In this document: one piece after another, positions 27,156 to 36,078 of the stretch | Numbering within the stretch: position 1 is the stretch's first letter | Layout of the letters: every line of letters starts with the position of its first letter | Source of the DNA: Acidovorax defluvii | GTDB lineage: Bacteria > Pseudomonadota > Gammaproteobacteria > Burkholderiales > Burkholderiaceae_C | Reading direction: 5' to 3' | DNA length: 64,000 nt | NCBI GenBank assembly: GCA_003268905.1 | Contig: QLTU01000007.1 | Coordinates: 1-64,000 of the forward strand | Made by a program: the position numbers and the translations under genes | The notes under the pieces: generated by a model | What the model saw: the letters and a program-made list of their open reading frames with translations, nothing else | Databases searched by the model: none | Told to the model about the DNA's origin: nothing

Positions 27156-27859
27156 CTGGATGACCCTTCGTTGACTCCATACCGCTGGCGATAGGCCAGG
27201 ACCCGTTCGTGGTGTGCGCTCATCTCCACCCCGCCCTTTTGGGAGAGATACAGCAATAAGTCTGCCAGCGTTGCAATGGCACACACCTGCATGCCCAGTT
27301 GCTGGCGCACATACTGCACGGCACTGTGCTCGACGTCCTGGCCATTCTCGGTGGCTTTTTCCTGACGGTCCAGCGCTATAGCGACGGCATGTGGCACGGC
27401 GCCGGCCGCGCGGATGATGGCAATCGACTCGCGTGCAGCAGTGCCGGCCGACATCACGTCGTCAATGATCAACACCCGGCCCTTGAGCGGCGCCCCCACC
27501 AGCGTGCCGCCTTCGCCATGGTCCTTGGCCTCTTTGCGGTTGTAGGCAAAAGGCACATTGCGCCCCTGCCGCGCCAGTTCCACGGCCACCGTGGCAGCCA
27601 GGGGAATGCCCTTGTAGGCCGGGCCAAACACCATGTCGAACTCGATACCACTGGCCAGCAGCGCTTTTGCATAAAATTCTGCAAGACGGCCCAGCTTGTC
27701 CCCATCGTCGAAGAGGCCCGCGTTGAAGAAGTAGGGACTCAGACGCCCCGCCTTGGTCTTGAACTCCCCAAACCGCAGCACGCCCGCCTCGACAGCAAAA
27801 CGTACAAAATCCTGCGCCAGACGGCCCTGCTCAGGGGTGTGCGCGCCAACATTCACCAT
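27152..27859 (-). CDS. pyrE: orotate phosphoribosyltransferase
   Basis: 235-aa PyrE, converting orotate and PRPP to OMP in pyrimidine synthesis. The PRPP-binding loop is [21 protein letters not shown] (about residues 131-151). The orotate-site region [20 protein letters not shown]-like stretch is present as [13 protein letters not shown], and the start [22 protein letters not shown] is typical. It starts only 9 bp from the divergent exonuclease III start; AAGGAA in that 9-bp spacer acts as its ribosome site. The DUF4124 gene follows with overlapping stop/start. Confidence 0.97.
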   Translation of the reverse strand: MVNVGAHTPEQGRLAQDFVRFAVEAGVLRFGEFKTKAGRLSPYFFNAGLFDDGDKLGRLAEFYAKALLASGIEFDMVFGPAYKGIPLAATVAVELARQGRNVPFAYNRKEAKDHGEGGTLVGAPLKGRVLIIDDVMSAGTAARESIAIIRAAGAVPHAVAIALDRQEKATENGQDVEHSAVQYVRQQLGMQVCAIATLADLLLYLSQKGGVEMSAHHERVLAYRQRYGVNEGSSS

Positions 27860-27868
27860 GGGAATTCC
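27860..27868. promoter_or_regulatory. shared 9-bp spacer carrying both ribosome sites
   Basis: The palindromic GGAATTCC in this 9-bp spacer lies just before both divergent starts. It reads AAGGAA ahead of the pyrE ATG and GGGAA ahead of the exonuclease TTG. Each gene's promoter must therefore lie inside the other's coding sequence. Confidence 0.7.
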
Positions 27869-28672
27869 TTGTTCAAGTTAACCAGCCTCAATCTCAACGG
27901 CATCCGATCGGCCACCACCAAGGGCGTTGAACGCTGGATCGAAGCCACGCGGCCGGATTGTATTTGCGTGCAGGAAGTGAAGGCCCAGGCAGCCGATGTC
28001 GCCACGCGTTTCGAGCAGCTTGCCGGAATGCAGGGACATTTCCACTTCGCCCAGAAAAAAGGATATTCGGGTGTCGGCATCTACACGCGCCATGAACCCA
28101 GCGACATCATCACTGGCTACGGCTCGCCCGAGTTCGATGCCGAGGGCCGCACCATCGAACTGCGCTTTGACACACCCGCGCGCAAGCTGTCCATCATCAG
28201 CGCCTACTTCCCGAGCGGCTCGTCGGGCGAAGAGCGTCAGCAGGCCAAGTTCCGCTTCCTTGACACCTTCCACCCGCACCTCATGGCTACCAAGGGTGCA
28301 CGGGAGTTCATCCTGTGCGGCGACATCAACATCGCGCACCAGCAGATCGACCTGAAGAACTGGCGCAGCAACCAGAAAAACAGCGGTTTCCTGCCCGAGG
28401 AACGCGCCTGGATGACAAAGTTGTTGCACACAACTGACCCCGATGGCGGGCTGGTAGACGTTTACCGTCAGTTACAACCGACGGCCACCGACACCGCCTA
28501 CACCTGGTGGAGCAACCGCGGCCAGGCCTATGCCAACAACGTAGGATGGCGCCTGGACTACCACCTGGCCACCCCCGCGCTCGCGGCCCTGGCGCGCACC
28601 GAGCATATTTACAAGGACGAGAAGTTTTCGGACCACGCACCCATCACCGTGGATTACGACTTCACGCTCTGA
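27869..28672 (+). CDS. xth: exodeoxyribonuclease III (AP endonuclease family)
   Basis: 267-aa Xth/ExoA-family enzyme that cleaves abasic sites and has 3'-5' exonuclease activity. Family motifs in order are [12 protein letters not shown] at the start, ICVQEVKA with the metal-binding Glu, [44 protein letters not shown] and the C-terminal [10 protein letters not shown] with the catalytic Asp-His. The TTG at 27869 is the only start that preserves the conserved N-terminus, because upstream codons run into antisense pyrE. Its start is 9 bp from that of pyrE. Confidence 0.93.
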   Translation: MFKLTSLNLNGIRSATTKGVERWIEATRPDCICVQEVKAQAADVATRFEQLAGMQGHFHFAQKKGYSGVGIYTRHEPSDIITGYGSPEFDAEGRTIELRFDTPARKLSIISAYFPSGSSGEERQQAKFRFLDTFHPHLMATKGAREFILCGDINIAHQQIDLKNWRSNQKNSGFLPEERAWMTKLLHTTDPDGGLVDVYRQLQPTATDTAYTWWSNRGQAYANNVGWRLDYHLATPALAALARTEHIYKDEKFSDHAPITVDYDFTL

Positions 28673-28717
28673 CCGCGGCGCTTGCTGCCTTCGCCGCCCT
28701 TCCACGCAGATCGCCCC

Positions 28718-30650
28718 ATGCCAGAAACGGACGAACCGACACCGCCCCAGTGCTTCACCCCCCAGGATACCGACGCCCTCTGGAAACTGGTCACCACCCC
28801 CCACCCGGTGGTGGGGAAAGCCCGCCACCTGGGGGAGGCCCTTCTGCACGCCGGCATCATCAGCGAAAGCGCGCTGATCAGTAGTCTGCAGGCACAGAGA
28901 AGCGATCAGGAAAGAGGCATCCGACGCCAGATCGGCCAGATCCTGGTGGAACAGGGCGACGTGACGCAAGAGCAGATCAAGCACGTCATCGGCAGCTGGC
29001 TGGGCGAATACATGGTGAACCCCGGTCACCTGACGCCCGATGCCGTCTCGCTGGCGCTGGTACCGCGTGCGGTGGCCGAGCGCGAATCCGTGCTGCCGTT
29101 GCTGGCCCGCGAAGACGCGCTGGTACTTCTGATGGCGGACCCGTACGACCGCGTGCTGCTCGACGAACTGCGCTTTCTGACCCAGCGGCGCCTGATTCCG
29201 CTGCAGGCCGCGCCCGGCACCCTGATGCCGGCCATCTCCAAGGCCTACAGCGTGCATCTGCAAACCCCGGCGAGCACGCCACCGGGCGCAGGTGCGCACC
29301 GGCCCTCCGTGCCCACCTCGCGGGCCACGTCGCAAGAGCTCGCCGTCAACCTCACCACGACGGCCCCCGACAGCGAATCCGAGCAGACCGACGTCATCAG
29401 CGAGTCAGACAACACCCTGGTGCGCCTGATCAACTCGGTGATTGACGAGGCCATCAACCACCGCGCTTCCGACATCCACATCGAAACCGAGCCCGCCCCG
29501 CAGAACGTGCGCGTGCGCCTGCGCATCGACGGAGAACTGACGCCCTACCTCGAGCTGCCAGCGCGCTTTCGGTTCGCCATGGTGGCCCGCATCAAGATCA
29601 TGGCCAGCATGGACATCTCGGAGCACCGCAAGCCGCAGGACGGGAAGATCGACTTCTCGCGCTTTGGCGGCCCGCCCGTCGAGCTGCGTGTGGTCACCGT
29701 GCCCACCTCGCGCGGTCTTGAAGACGTGGTGCTGCGCCTGCTGGCTGGCGCCAAGCCCTTGCCACTGGAAGCCATTGGCCTGAGTCCGGCCAACCTGGTG
29801 GCCATACGCGGTGTGATGAAAAAGAGCTACGGCCTGGTGCTGGTGGTCGGCCCCACGGGGTGCGGCAAGACGACTTCGCTGCACTCGGTCATCCGCGACA
29901 TCAACACCGCTGGCCGCAAGATCTGGACAGCCGAAGACCCGATCGAAATCACCCAGAGCGGGCTGCGCCAGGTGCAGGTGAACGCCCGCATCGGCTGGAC
30001 CTTTGCCGCCGCCATGCGCACCTTTTTGCGGGCCGACCCCGACGTCATCATGATTGGCGAAATGCGCGACGAGGAAACCCGCGCGCATCGCCATCGAGGC
30101 CTCGCTCACGGGGCACCTGGTGCTGTCCACACTGCACACCAATTCGGCGCCCGAGAGCATTGCGCGGCTGCTCGAAATCGGGCTGGACCCGTTCAACTTC
30201 TCGGACTCGCTGCTGGCCATTCTTGCCCAGCGCCTGGTGCGGCGCCTGTGCACCGCCTGCCGCGAGCCCCGGTTGGCCGACGAGGAAGCCCTGAACGATC
30301 TGGCCTCGCAATACCTTGCCAGCGGCACCAGCAATACGCCCGAGGCGCGCTCGGCGCAGGTGGCACGCTGGCGCAAACAGCATGGCGACGCCACGGGTGC
30401 CATGCAGCTGTGGCGCGCGGTAGGTTGCAAGGAGTGCGAGAACCACGGTTACCGCGGACGGCTGGGCATCCATGAGCTGATGATCAGCGACGATTCCATC
30501 CGCCAGCACATCCGCCGCAGAGCCCCCGCCTCGGACATCCGGCACTCGGCACTGGCGGCCGGCATGCTCACCCTGCGGCAGGACGGCATCGAAAAAGTGC
30601 TGCAGGGCCTGACCGACATGCCCGAAGTGATCGGCGCAACCAATCTGTGA
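28718..30650 (+). pseudogene. GspE/PilB-type secretion ATPase, frameshifted
   Basis: Type II secretion/type IV pilus assembly ATPase. An N-terminal MshEN/GspE-N domain (about residues 30-170, ARHLGEALLHAGIISESALI) leads to the core, with Walker A GPTGCGKTTS at about 378, an Asp box, and Walker B/His box RADPDVIMIGEMRDEET. Near 30078-30083 (ACCCGCGCGC) one extra base shifts the frame. The family sequence then continues in another frame as ARIAIEASLTGHLVLSTLHTNSAPES, with the four-cysteine zinc site (CTAC, CKEC) and a normal end. Correcting one base gives about 643 residues. It is an orphan: no other pilus or secretion genes flank it. Genuine inactivation and a sequencing error are both possible. 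Confidence 0.85.
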
Positions 30651-30661
30651 TCGACTTAATG

Positions 30662-30722
30662 CCAAATACGCCTCTAACCCTTATGGATAAAGCGCTAATA
30701 GCTATTTAAATAATAGCATTTC
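30662..30722 (+). repeat. Comamonadaceae two-hairpin intergenic repeat, copy 5
   Basis: A near-consensus copy: CTTATGGATAAAGCGCTAAT, then AGCTATTTAAATAATAGCA, in which AGCTATT/AATAGC pairs. It follows the ATPase gene stop by 14 bases. Confidence 0.9.
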
Positions 30723-30835
30723 ATGCACACATGCCCCCTGCGGCGCAGCACCCAGGCGGGGCCGCGGGCAGCAACGGCGCCCCGGCGGCCCCTGGATGCT
30801 TGCGCAACCGGCGATGCAGCGCGCCCCAGCCCTGT

Positions 30836-31219
30836 TCAACAAGCCTGTGCAGCCACGAGCATGTTGAGCAAATCGCTGATGCGCACCGGTTTGTTGAGCA
30901 CGCAGGTAGCCCCCAGGGCCTGCACGCGCGTGGCGGCGTCGGGCTTCGCATCGGCCGCCAGCACGACAACCCTGGCATCCCGCGCCGTGGCGAACCGGCC
31001 CAGCCGCAGCTCGCCGAGCAGTTCCAGGGCCTGCTGCTCCTCGTGAAGATCCAGCACCAGGCCGTCATAGGTCTGCGCTGCCAGCAGCGTGCGGGCGCGG
31101 CCCACGCTGCTGGCCTCATGAAAATCCACCATGCCAAGATCACGGGCGACTATGACGATGGTGCGCCGCAACACAAACTGCGGCTCAACCAGCAAGATCC
31201 GGGGCAACAGCGCGGTCAT
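30836..31219 (-). CDS. stand-alone response-regulator receiver domain protein
   Basis: 127-aa CheY-like receiver domain with no output domain. It starts RILLVEPQFVLRRTIVIV; the expected acidic pair is reduced to a single Glu. The phosphoacceptor region is GLVLDLHEEQQ with Asp near residue 54, the Thr/Ser position is VVVLAADAK and the conserved Lys is in VLNKPVRISDLL. The weak acidic pocket suggests altered phosphorylation chemistry. Its ATG overlaps the GAF gene stop (ATGA). It ends the leftward signalling run that starts with the chemoreceptor at 34960. Confidence 0.8.
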   Translation of the reverse strand: MTALLPRILLVEPQFVLRRTIVIVARDLGMVDFHEASSVGRARTLLAAQTYDGLVLDLHEEQQALELLGELRLGRFATARDARVVVLAADAKPDAATRVQALGATCVLNKPVRISDLLNMLVAAQAC

Positions 31220-31713
31220 TCGTCGCCCTCTTTTCCGGCCAGGGTCTCGTTTGCCAAGCGGCGCAGTGCATCCAGAATGGACAGCTCCACCGGCCCCAAG
31301 GTGCGCGGCACGGTGTCGATCACGCAAAGCGTGCCAATGTGGTGCCCGCTGGGGGCACTGAGCGGGGCACCGGCATAAAACCGGATGTGGGGCTCACCCG
31401 TCACCAGGGGGTTGTCGGCAAAGCGGGGGTCGCTGCTGACGTCCTCGACGACAAACAGATCATTCTTCATGATCGCGTGCCCGCAAAAGGAGATGTCACG
31501 GGGGGTTTCTGTTGCCTCCAGGCCCACACGCGACTTGAACCACTGGCGCTGCCCATCCACCAGCGTCAGCAGGGCAATCGGCACGTTCAGTTGCTCGGCC
31601 ACAAATCGGGCGAGGCGGTCGTAGCGCTCTTCGGGCGGGGTGTCCAGCAGCAACAGGTCGCGCAGGGCATTCAGTCGGTCGGCCTCGTCGGCGGGTACGG
31701 GTGCGGGGGTCAT
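31216..31713 (-). CDS. GAF domain sensory protein
   Basis: 165-aa protein consisting almost only of one GAF domain (about residues 15-155). It carries the pattern LDTPPEERYDRLARFVAEQLNVPIALLTLVD, QWFKSRVGLEATETPRDISFCGHAI, and FYAGAPLSAPSGHHIGTLCVID. This subgroup of GAF proteins is usually linked to diguanylate cyclases or kinases; here it stands alone. Its stop overlaps the start of the receiver gene. It probably supplies sensory input to the receiver protein, but the ligand is unknown. Confidence 0.85.
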   Translation of the reverse strand: MTPAPVPADEADRLNALRDLLLLDTPPEERYDRLARFVAEQLNVPIALLTLVDGQRQWFKSRVGLEATETPRDISFCGHAIMKNDLFVVEDVSSDPRFADNPLVTGEPHIRFYAGAPLSAPSGHHIGTLCVIDTVPRTLGPVELSILDALRRLANETLAGKEGDE

Positions 31714-31769
31714 GGTGAATCCTGGGGGTAAATCGTGCGGCGATAGGGGTGGGGGTCAGGTCGCTGGGC

Positions 31770-33221
31770 TCAGCCCAGCAGGTACGCCATCTGGGCGAGG
31801 TCGACCACCACCAGGTTGGCGTGGTCCACCGCGCCTTTGGCATTGATCAGCCCGAACTCGCCCATGGCGCCCATGCGCATGCCGCTGCGCCGCGCGCTGT
31901 GGGCGGGCAGCCAGTCCGTCAGGCTGTGGATGGCGATGCCCAAGGGCGCCGTCGTGCCGCCGGGCGCCTGGACAAGAACCGCCAGCTGCGGGTCTGCGAG
32001 TCCCTCCGACCTGGCGATGGCGGGCAGGCTGACGAGGCGAACCGTCTGGCCACGCCACGCCAGAAAGGCCGGTCGCCCCGACCGAAGGTCTTCCCTGGCC
32101 TGGGCGGGCAGTTCCACCACCCCCACAATGCCATCGACCGGGGACGCATAGCGTTGATCCGCATCGAACACCAGATAGGGCAAGGGCTCGGTGGCGTCGG
32201 TTTGCACCGCGCCGCAGGGAGCATGCAACGGGGTCGGCGCACGCCGGCTGATGGATGCCTCGGGCGTCAGGCCAAAGAGTTTGGCGACATCCAGCACCTG
32301 CAGCCTGGCGCCGTCTGGCAGCAGCGCCACGCCCGCCAGCAAGGGGTCGCCGGGTATGCTGGCCACGGCAGCCTGCGGCAGATCCAAAAACTGCTGGCAC
32401 TCCGACACCGTCAGCCCCAGCAGCAGCGGCCCCTGGCCCAGCATCACCATCCACGGCGCGGACTGGCGATCGCTGGCCTGGCGGCCCTCGCTGATGTCCA
32501 CCAACGGCAGCTTGCGGCCCTGCCACTGGCCGATGGCCCAAGTGCGCTCCTTGGGCCCCAGCGCCAGTTCGGTGGCGGGCACGGGCACCACACGCTCCAC
32601 GGCGCTTACCGGCACCGCCCACTGCTCCACACCGATCCGGAACACGGCGTGGCGTTGTGTTGTGCCCACCTGGTGCGGTGCAGGGACTGCCGGTGCGCCC
32701 GTGGCCGCTGCTTCGGCGGGCTCCACCTGTGCCTGCTCGCACCAGGCCTGGCCCAGTCGCATCAGCCGCGCCACTTCCAGAATGCACAGCGTCGGCTCGC
32801 TGGTTGTCGCGGGCACCACCGACTCGAACAGTTCGTCGTCATCGGGCGCATGGTGCACCCGCCGGATATCGGCCGCCGCCACGGCCTTCACGCCCAGCAC
32901 CGCGTCCACCCGTATGCCCACCAGGCCACCCGCCTGCTGCAGCACCAGCAGTCTTTGCAATGCAGCGGCACCGTCGTCCCGGGTCTCCAGCGGCACCCAG
33001 CGCTCCAGCGCCACAACCGGCACCGCCGCACCGGCCACATCGGCCACGCCCAGCAACCCGCCACTGCGGCGCGGCAACGCTGTCAGGCCCTGGGGCGGCA
33101 GTGGCAGGGCCTGCCAGACCTGTTCAATGGGAATGGCGATGTCGCAGCGGCCCACGCGCACATGCACATGCTGCACAACCCCAAGCGGGGCGCTGGATGG
33201 TGACTGGATCACGTAGTCCAT
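31770..33221 (-). CDS. CheW-type coupling protein with three CheW-like domains
   Basis: 483-aa protein that looks like three consecutive CheW-like domains (roughly residues 10-155, 185-325 and 345-480), the middle and last being more divergent. Landmarks are DIAIPIEQVWQALPLPPQ and GGLLGVADVAGAAVPVVAL in the first, RHAVFRIGVEQWAVPVSAVERVVPV in the second, and YLVFDADQRYASPVDGIVGVVEL in the third. CheW couples chemoreceptors to the CheA kinase; tandem CheW proteins can bridge arrays. No cheA is present in the window. The ATG 33221 is used; a TTG at 33233 overlaps the receptor stop and would couple translation. It lies directly after the triple-PAS receptor gene. Confidence 0.8.
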   Translation of the reverse strand: MDYVIQSPSSAPLGVVQHVHVRVGRCDIAIPIEQVWQALPLPPQGLTALPRRSGGLLGVADVAGAAVPVVALERWVPLETRDDGAAALQRLLVLQQAGGLVGIRVDAVLGVKAVAAADIRRVHHAPDDDELFESVVPATTSEPTLCILEVARLMRLGQAWCEQAQVEPAEAAATGAPAVPAPHQVGTTQRHAVFRIGVEQWAVPVSAVERVVPVPATELALGPKERTWAIGQWQGRKLPLVDISEGRQASDRQSAPWMVMLGQGPLLLGLTVSECQQFLDLPQAAVASIPGDPLLAGVALLPDGARLQVLDVAKLFGLTPEASISRRAPTPLHAPCGAVQTDATEPLPYLVFDADQRYASPVDGIVGVVELPAQAREDLRSGRPAFLAWRGQTVRLVSLPAIARSEGLADPQLAVLVQAPGGTTAPLGIAIHSLTDWLPAHSARRSGMRMGAMGEFGLINAKGAVDHANLVVVDLAQMAYLLG

Positions 33222-33229
33222 CGCACCGC

Positions 33230-34960
33230 TCAAGTCGCCTTGCGGGGGCTGCCGCTGCCCTGCAGGTCTTCGAGCAGGCGGGCCACGTCCTGGGTCGAAT
33301 GCTCCTGCTCTTCGGTGGCACTGCGGATCTCGCTGATGGAACGCGTGGTGTTTTCCACCGCGCCCAGAATGCGCGAGAACGCCGCGTCCACATCCTCGGA
33401 CAGGCGGCTTCCCTCCGAGACCCGGATCACCGTCTGGTTGATCAGCTTGGCGATCTCGCGGGCTGCCAGCGACGACTTTTCTGCCAGCTTGCGCACTTCG
33501 TCTGCCACCACGGAAAAGCCCACCCCTTGCTCGCCCGCGCGCGCCGCCTCAATGGCCGCATTGAACGCCAGCAAGTGGGTCTGGCTGGAGATCTCGCCAA
33601 TGGTGTCGACGATTTCATGGATGTCGGACGACGACCGCTCGATGGCGATGATCGCGTCGCGCGAGCGGCGCACCAGCTGACTGCCCTCGCCCGCCTCGCG
33701 CTGCGTCTGCTCGGCCAGCTCGGTGGAGCGGCCCGCGCTGCGCGCCAGCTGCTTGATCGATCCACTCATTTCCTGCAGCACGGCGGTGATGTCGTGCACC
33801 TTTTGCGCCACCGCGCGCTCGCGCTGCACCTGGGTGGTGATGTCAATCGCATACTTGACCACCTTGTAGGGCCTGCCATCGACATCGAGGATGGGGTTGT
33901 AGGTGGCCTGAATCCAGACCTCGGCCCCATGCTTGCCAATGCGGTGGTAGCGCGCGCTCTGGAACTTGCCCTCGCCCAGATCGGCCCAGAAGTCGCGGTA
34001 GGCCTGGCTTTGCACCAGGCCCGGCTCGCAGAACATGCTGTGGTGCTGCCCCTGGATTTCGGCCAGGGTGTAGCCCATGGTGCGCAGAAAGTTGGGGTTG
34101 GCCAGCAACACGTTGCCCTGCATATCAAACTCGATGACCGCTTGCGACAGGCCAATGGCATCAATCTTGCCCTTGGTCTCGGCGGCCGAGGTCATGTCGT
34201 GTGTGATGTCCACAGCGAACTTGACCACCTTGTAGGGTTTGCCGGTGACATCCAGGATGGGGTTGTACGAGGCCTGCAGCCAGATGTCGCGGCCATCCCT
34301 GGACAGGCGGCGAAACCGCCCGGCAATGAAGTCACCACGGCCCAATCGCTCCCAAAGGCTCGCGTACTCATTGGACTGGGCAAACTCGGGCTGGCAGAAC
34401 ATGCGGTGGTGCTGGCCCACCACGTCCTCACGCCGGTAGCCAAAGGTTTGCAGGAAGTTCGCATTGGCGTCCAGCACCCGGCCCGTCAGGTCGAACTCGA
34501 TCACGGCCTGCACGCGGTCAATCGCCGCCATCTTGCCCTCAAAGTCTGCCTGCTGCACCCGCTGCGCGGTGATGTCGGTGGCCAGCTTGACCACGCCCAC
34601 CATGTGGCCCTCAGCGTCCCGCACCGGGTTGTACGAGGCCTGCAGCCAGACCGGCTTGCCCGCCTTGGTGATCCGCAAAAACACATCCTCGCGCACCTGT
34701 CCGGCGCGCAACCCATCCCACAACGCCCGATACGCCTCGCTGCTGGTCACCTCGGGCGGGCAAAAAATGCGGTGGTGCTGGCCCAGAACCTCGCTGGCGC
34801 TGTAGCCCATGAGGTCCAGAAACAAGCGGTTGGCCCGCAGTACCCGGCCCTCCAGGTCAAATTCGATCACGGCTTGCACATGCTCCAGCGCAGCCAGCAA
34901 GGCCGCTGTGCGTGCAGCCTCTTGTGGGGCGGTAGCGGGCGTATCCATTGAATTATTCAT
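33230..34960 (-). CDS. soluble methyl-accepting chemotaxis protein with three PAS domains
   Basis: 576-aa cytoplasmic chemoreceptor without membrane segments. Three PAS domains lie at 28-149, 150-271 and 272-393 with an exact 122-residue period, each showing QAVIEFDxxGxVLxAN, GQHHxxFC and WLQASYNP (or IQATYNP). The signalling domain follows (about 395-560), with the hairpin tip [26 protein letters not shown] and the [13 protein letters not shown] stretch. It should sense a cytoplasmic cue, perhaps redox or a bound haem or flavin as in Aer-type PAS proteins, and signal through the CheW-type protein encoded next. The start [10 protein letters not shown] at 34960 fits; ATG 34948 is also possible. 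The 355-base gap upstream contains no gene and must hold the promoter. Confidence 0.9.
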   Translation of the reverse strand: MNNSMDTPATAPQEAARTAALLAALEHVQAVIEFDLEGRVLRANRLFLDLMGYSASEVLGQHHRIFCPPEVTSSEAYRALWDGLRAGQVREDVFLRITKAGKPVWLQASYNPVRDAEGHMVGVVKLATDITAQRVQQADFEGKMAAIDRVQAVIEFDLTGRVLDANANFLQTFGYRREDVVGQHHRMFCQPEFAQSNEYASLWERLGRGDFIAGRFRRLSRDGRDIWLQASYNPILDVTGKPYKVVKFAVDITHDMTSAAETKGKIDAIGLSQAVIEFDMQGNVLLANPNFLRTMGYTLAEIQGQHHSMFCEPGLVQSQAYRDFWADLGEGKFQSARYHRIGKHGAEVWIQATYNPILDVDGRPYKVVKYAIDITTQVQRERAVAQKVHDITAVLQEMSGSIKQLARSAGRSTELAEQTQREAGEGSQLVRRSRDAIIAIERSSSDIHEIVDTIGEISSQTHLLAFNAAIEAARAGEQGVGFSVVADEVRKLAEKSSLAAREIAKLINQTVIRVSEGSRLSEDVDAAFSRILGAVENTTRSISEIRSATEEQEHSTQDVARLLEDLQGSGSPRKAT

Positions 34961-35315
34961 GGGAAGAAATGCCTGTTGTTGGGGCAAAGCGCCACTGACT
35001 GGGCGGCTTTGGGGGTCATTCAAGGTTGGTGGCACTTGCAAACAGCTGCCGCCCAAGGCATGCAGCGGGCCCGCAATTGCAACCATATGAAACAATTTCT
35101 CAGTATGGCGCAAATTTGCTTTTCCGGCATGGACAGCCATTGGCAACCGTAGCCGCCAGCAGGTCACTGAAGAAACTGCAACCCGGCCACCTCCAAAACT
35201 ACACTGGTGCCCTGTGCTGTGAAACCGTGTTTCCACGCTGTCGCCAGTCGCTGGAATCCGCTCTGCAAATGTGTTCTGGCTGTTGAGCCTTTGTTATCCG
35301 TTACCTGCCCACCCC

Positions 35316-35954
35316 ATGCTCCGCTACCTCACCATCCCCGTTACGGCTTTTCAACAAAACTGCTCCCTCGTCTGGTGCGACGCCACCCACAAGGCCGCCG
35401 TGATCGACCCGGGCGGGGATCTGGACACGCTGCTGGCCGAGGCCCGGCGTCTGGGCCTCACGCTCGAACAGATCTGGCTCACCCACGCCCACATCGACCA
35501 TGCCGGCGGCACGGGTGAGCTGGCCCAGCGCCTGCAACTGCCCATCGTCGGCCCGCATCCCGGCGACCAGTTCTGGATTGATGGCCTGCCACAGCAAAGC
35601 GCGATGTTCGGGTTTCCGCCCGCGCAGCACTTCACCCCCACGCGCTGGCTGCACGATGGCGACCAGGTGCAGATCGGCAACGAAACGCTGAACGTGCGCC
35701 ACTGCCCGGGCCACACGCCGGGCCATGTGGTGTTCCATGCGCCGCAGATCGACCGCGCCTTTGTGGGCGACGTGCTGTTTGCCGGCAGCATCGGCCGCAC
35801 CGACTTCCCCCAGGGCAACCACCAGCAGCTGATCGACAGCATCACGCAGCGCCTGTGGCCCATGGGCGATCAGACGGTGTTCATCCCGGGCCACGGGCCC
35901 GAAAGCACTTTTGGGCGCGAGCGCCAGAGCAACCCGTACGTGGGTGGAACCTGA
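35316..35954 (+). CDS. metallo-beta-lactamase fold hydrolase (glyoxalase II-like)
   Basis: 212-aa MBL-fold protein. The metal motif THAHIDHAGG is at about residues 57-66, with further ligands in CPGHTPGHVVF, the bridging Asp in FVGDVLFAGSIGRTDFP and the last His in VFIPGHGPEST. Size and motif spacing match the YcbL/GloB-like type II glyoxalases, which hydrolyse glutathione thioesters. The start MLRYLTIPVTAFQQN at 35316 fits the family. It is monocistronic; the gene ends next to a hairpin repeat. Confidence 0.9.
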   Translation: MLRYLTIPVTAFQQNCSLVWCDATHKAAVIDPGGDLDTLLAEARRLGLTLEQIWLTHAHIDHAGGTGELAQRLQLPIVGPHPGDQFWIDGLPQQSAMFGFPPAQHFTPTRWLHDGDQVQIGNETLNVRHCPGHTPGHVVFHAPQIDRAFVGDVLFAGSIGRTDFPQGNHQQLIDSITQRLWPMGDQTVFIPGHGPESTFGRERQSNPYVGGT

Positions 35955-35978
35955 CAGCCCTCGGTGCAAAAATACAAG

Positions 35979-36040
35979 CCAAATTGGCCTCCAGCGCTTT
36001 ACCAATAAGCGCCATCAGCTATTATTTCAATAGCATTTCA
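35979..36040 (+). repeat. Comamonadaceae two-hairpin intergenic repeat, copy 6
   Basis: A near-consensus copy: AAATTGGCCTCCAGCGCTTT, then ACCAATAAGCGCCATCAGCTA and TTATTTCAATAGCA. It fills the gap between the convergent MBL hydrolase and M48 protease genes. Confidence 0.9.
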
Positions 36041-36078
36041 ATATGCTCTGCGCCCATCCGGGGCAGCCCCCCCAACCC

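Noticed and set aside
32657-34951. Plus-strand open frame of 764 codons opposite the chemotaxis genes
   Set aside because: It contains internally repeated segments only because the antisense PAS domains are repeated; no family match.
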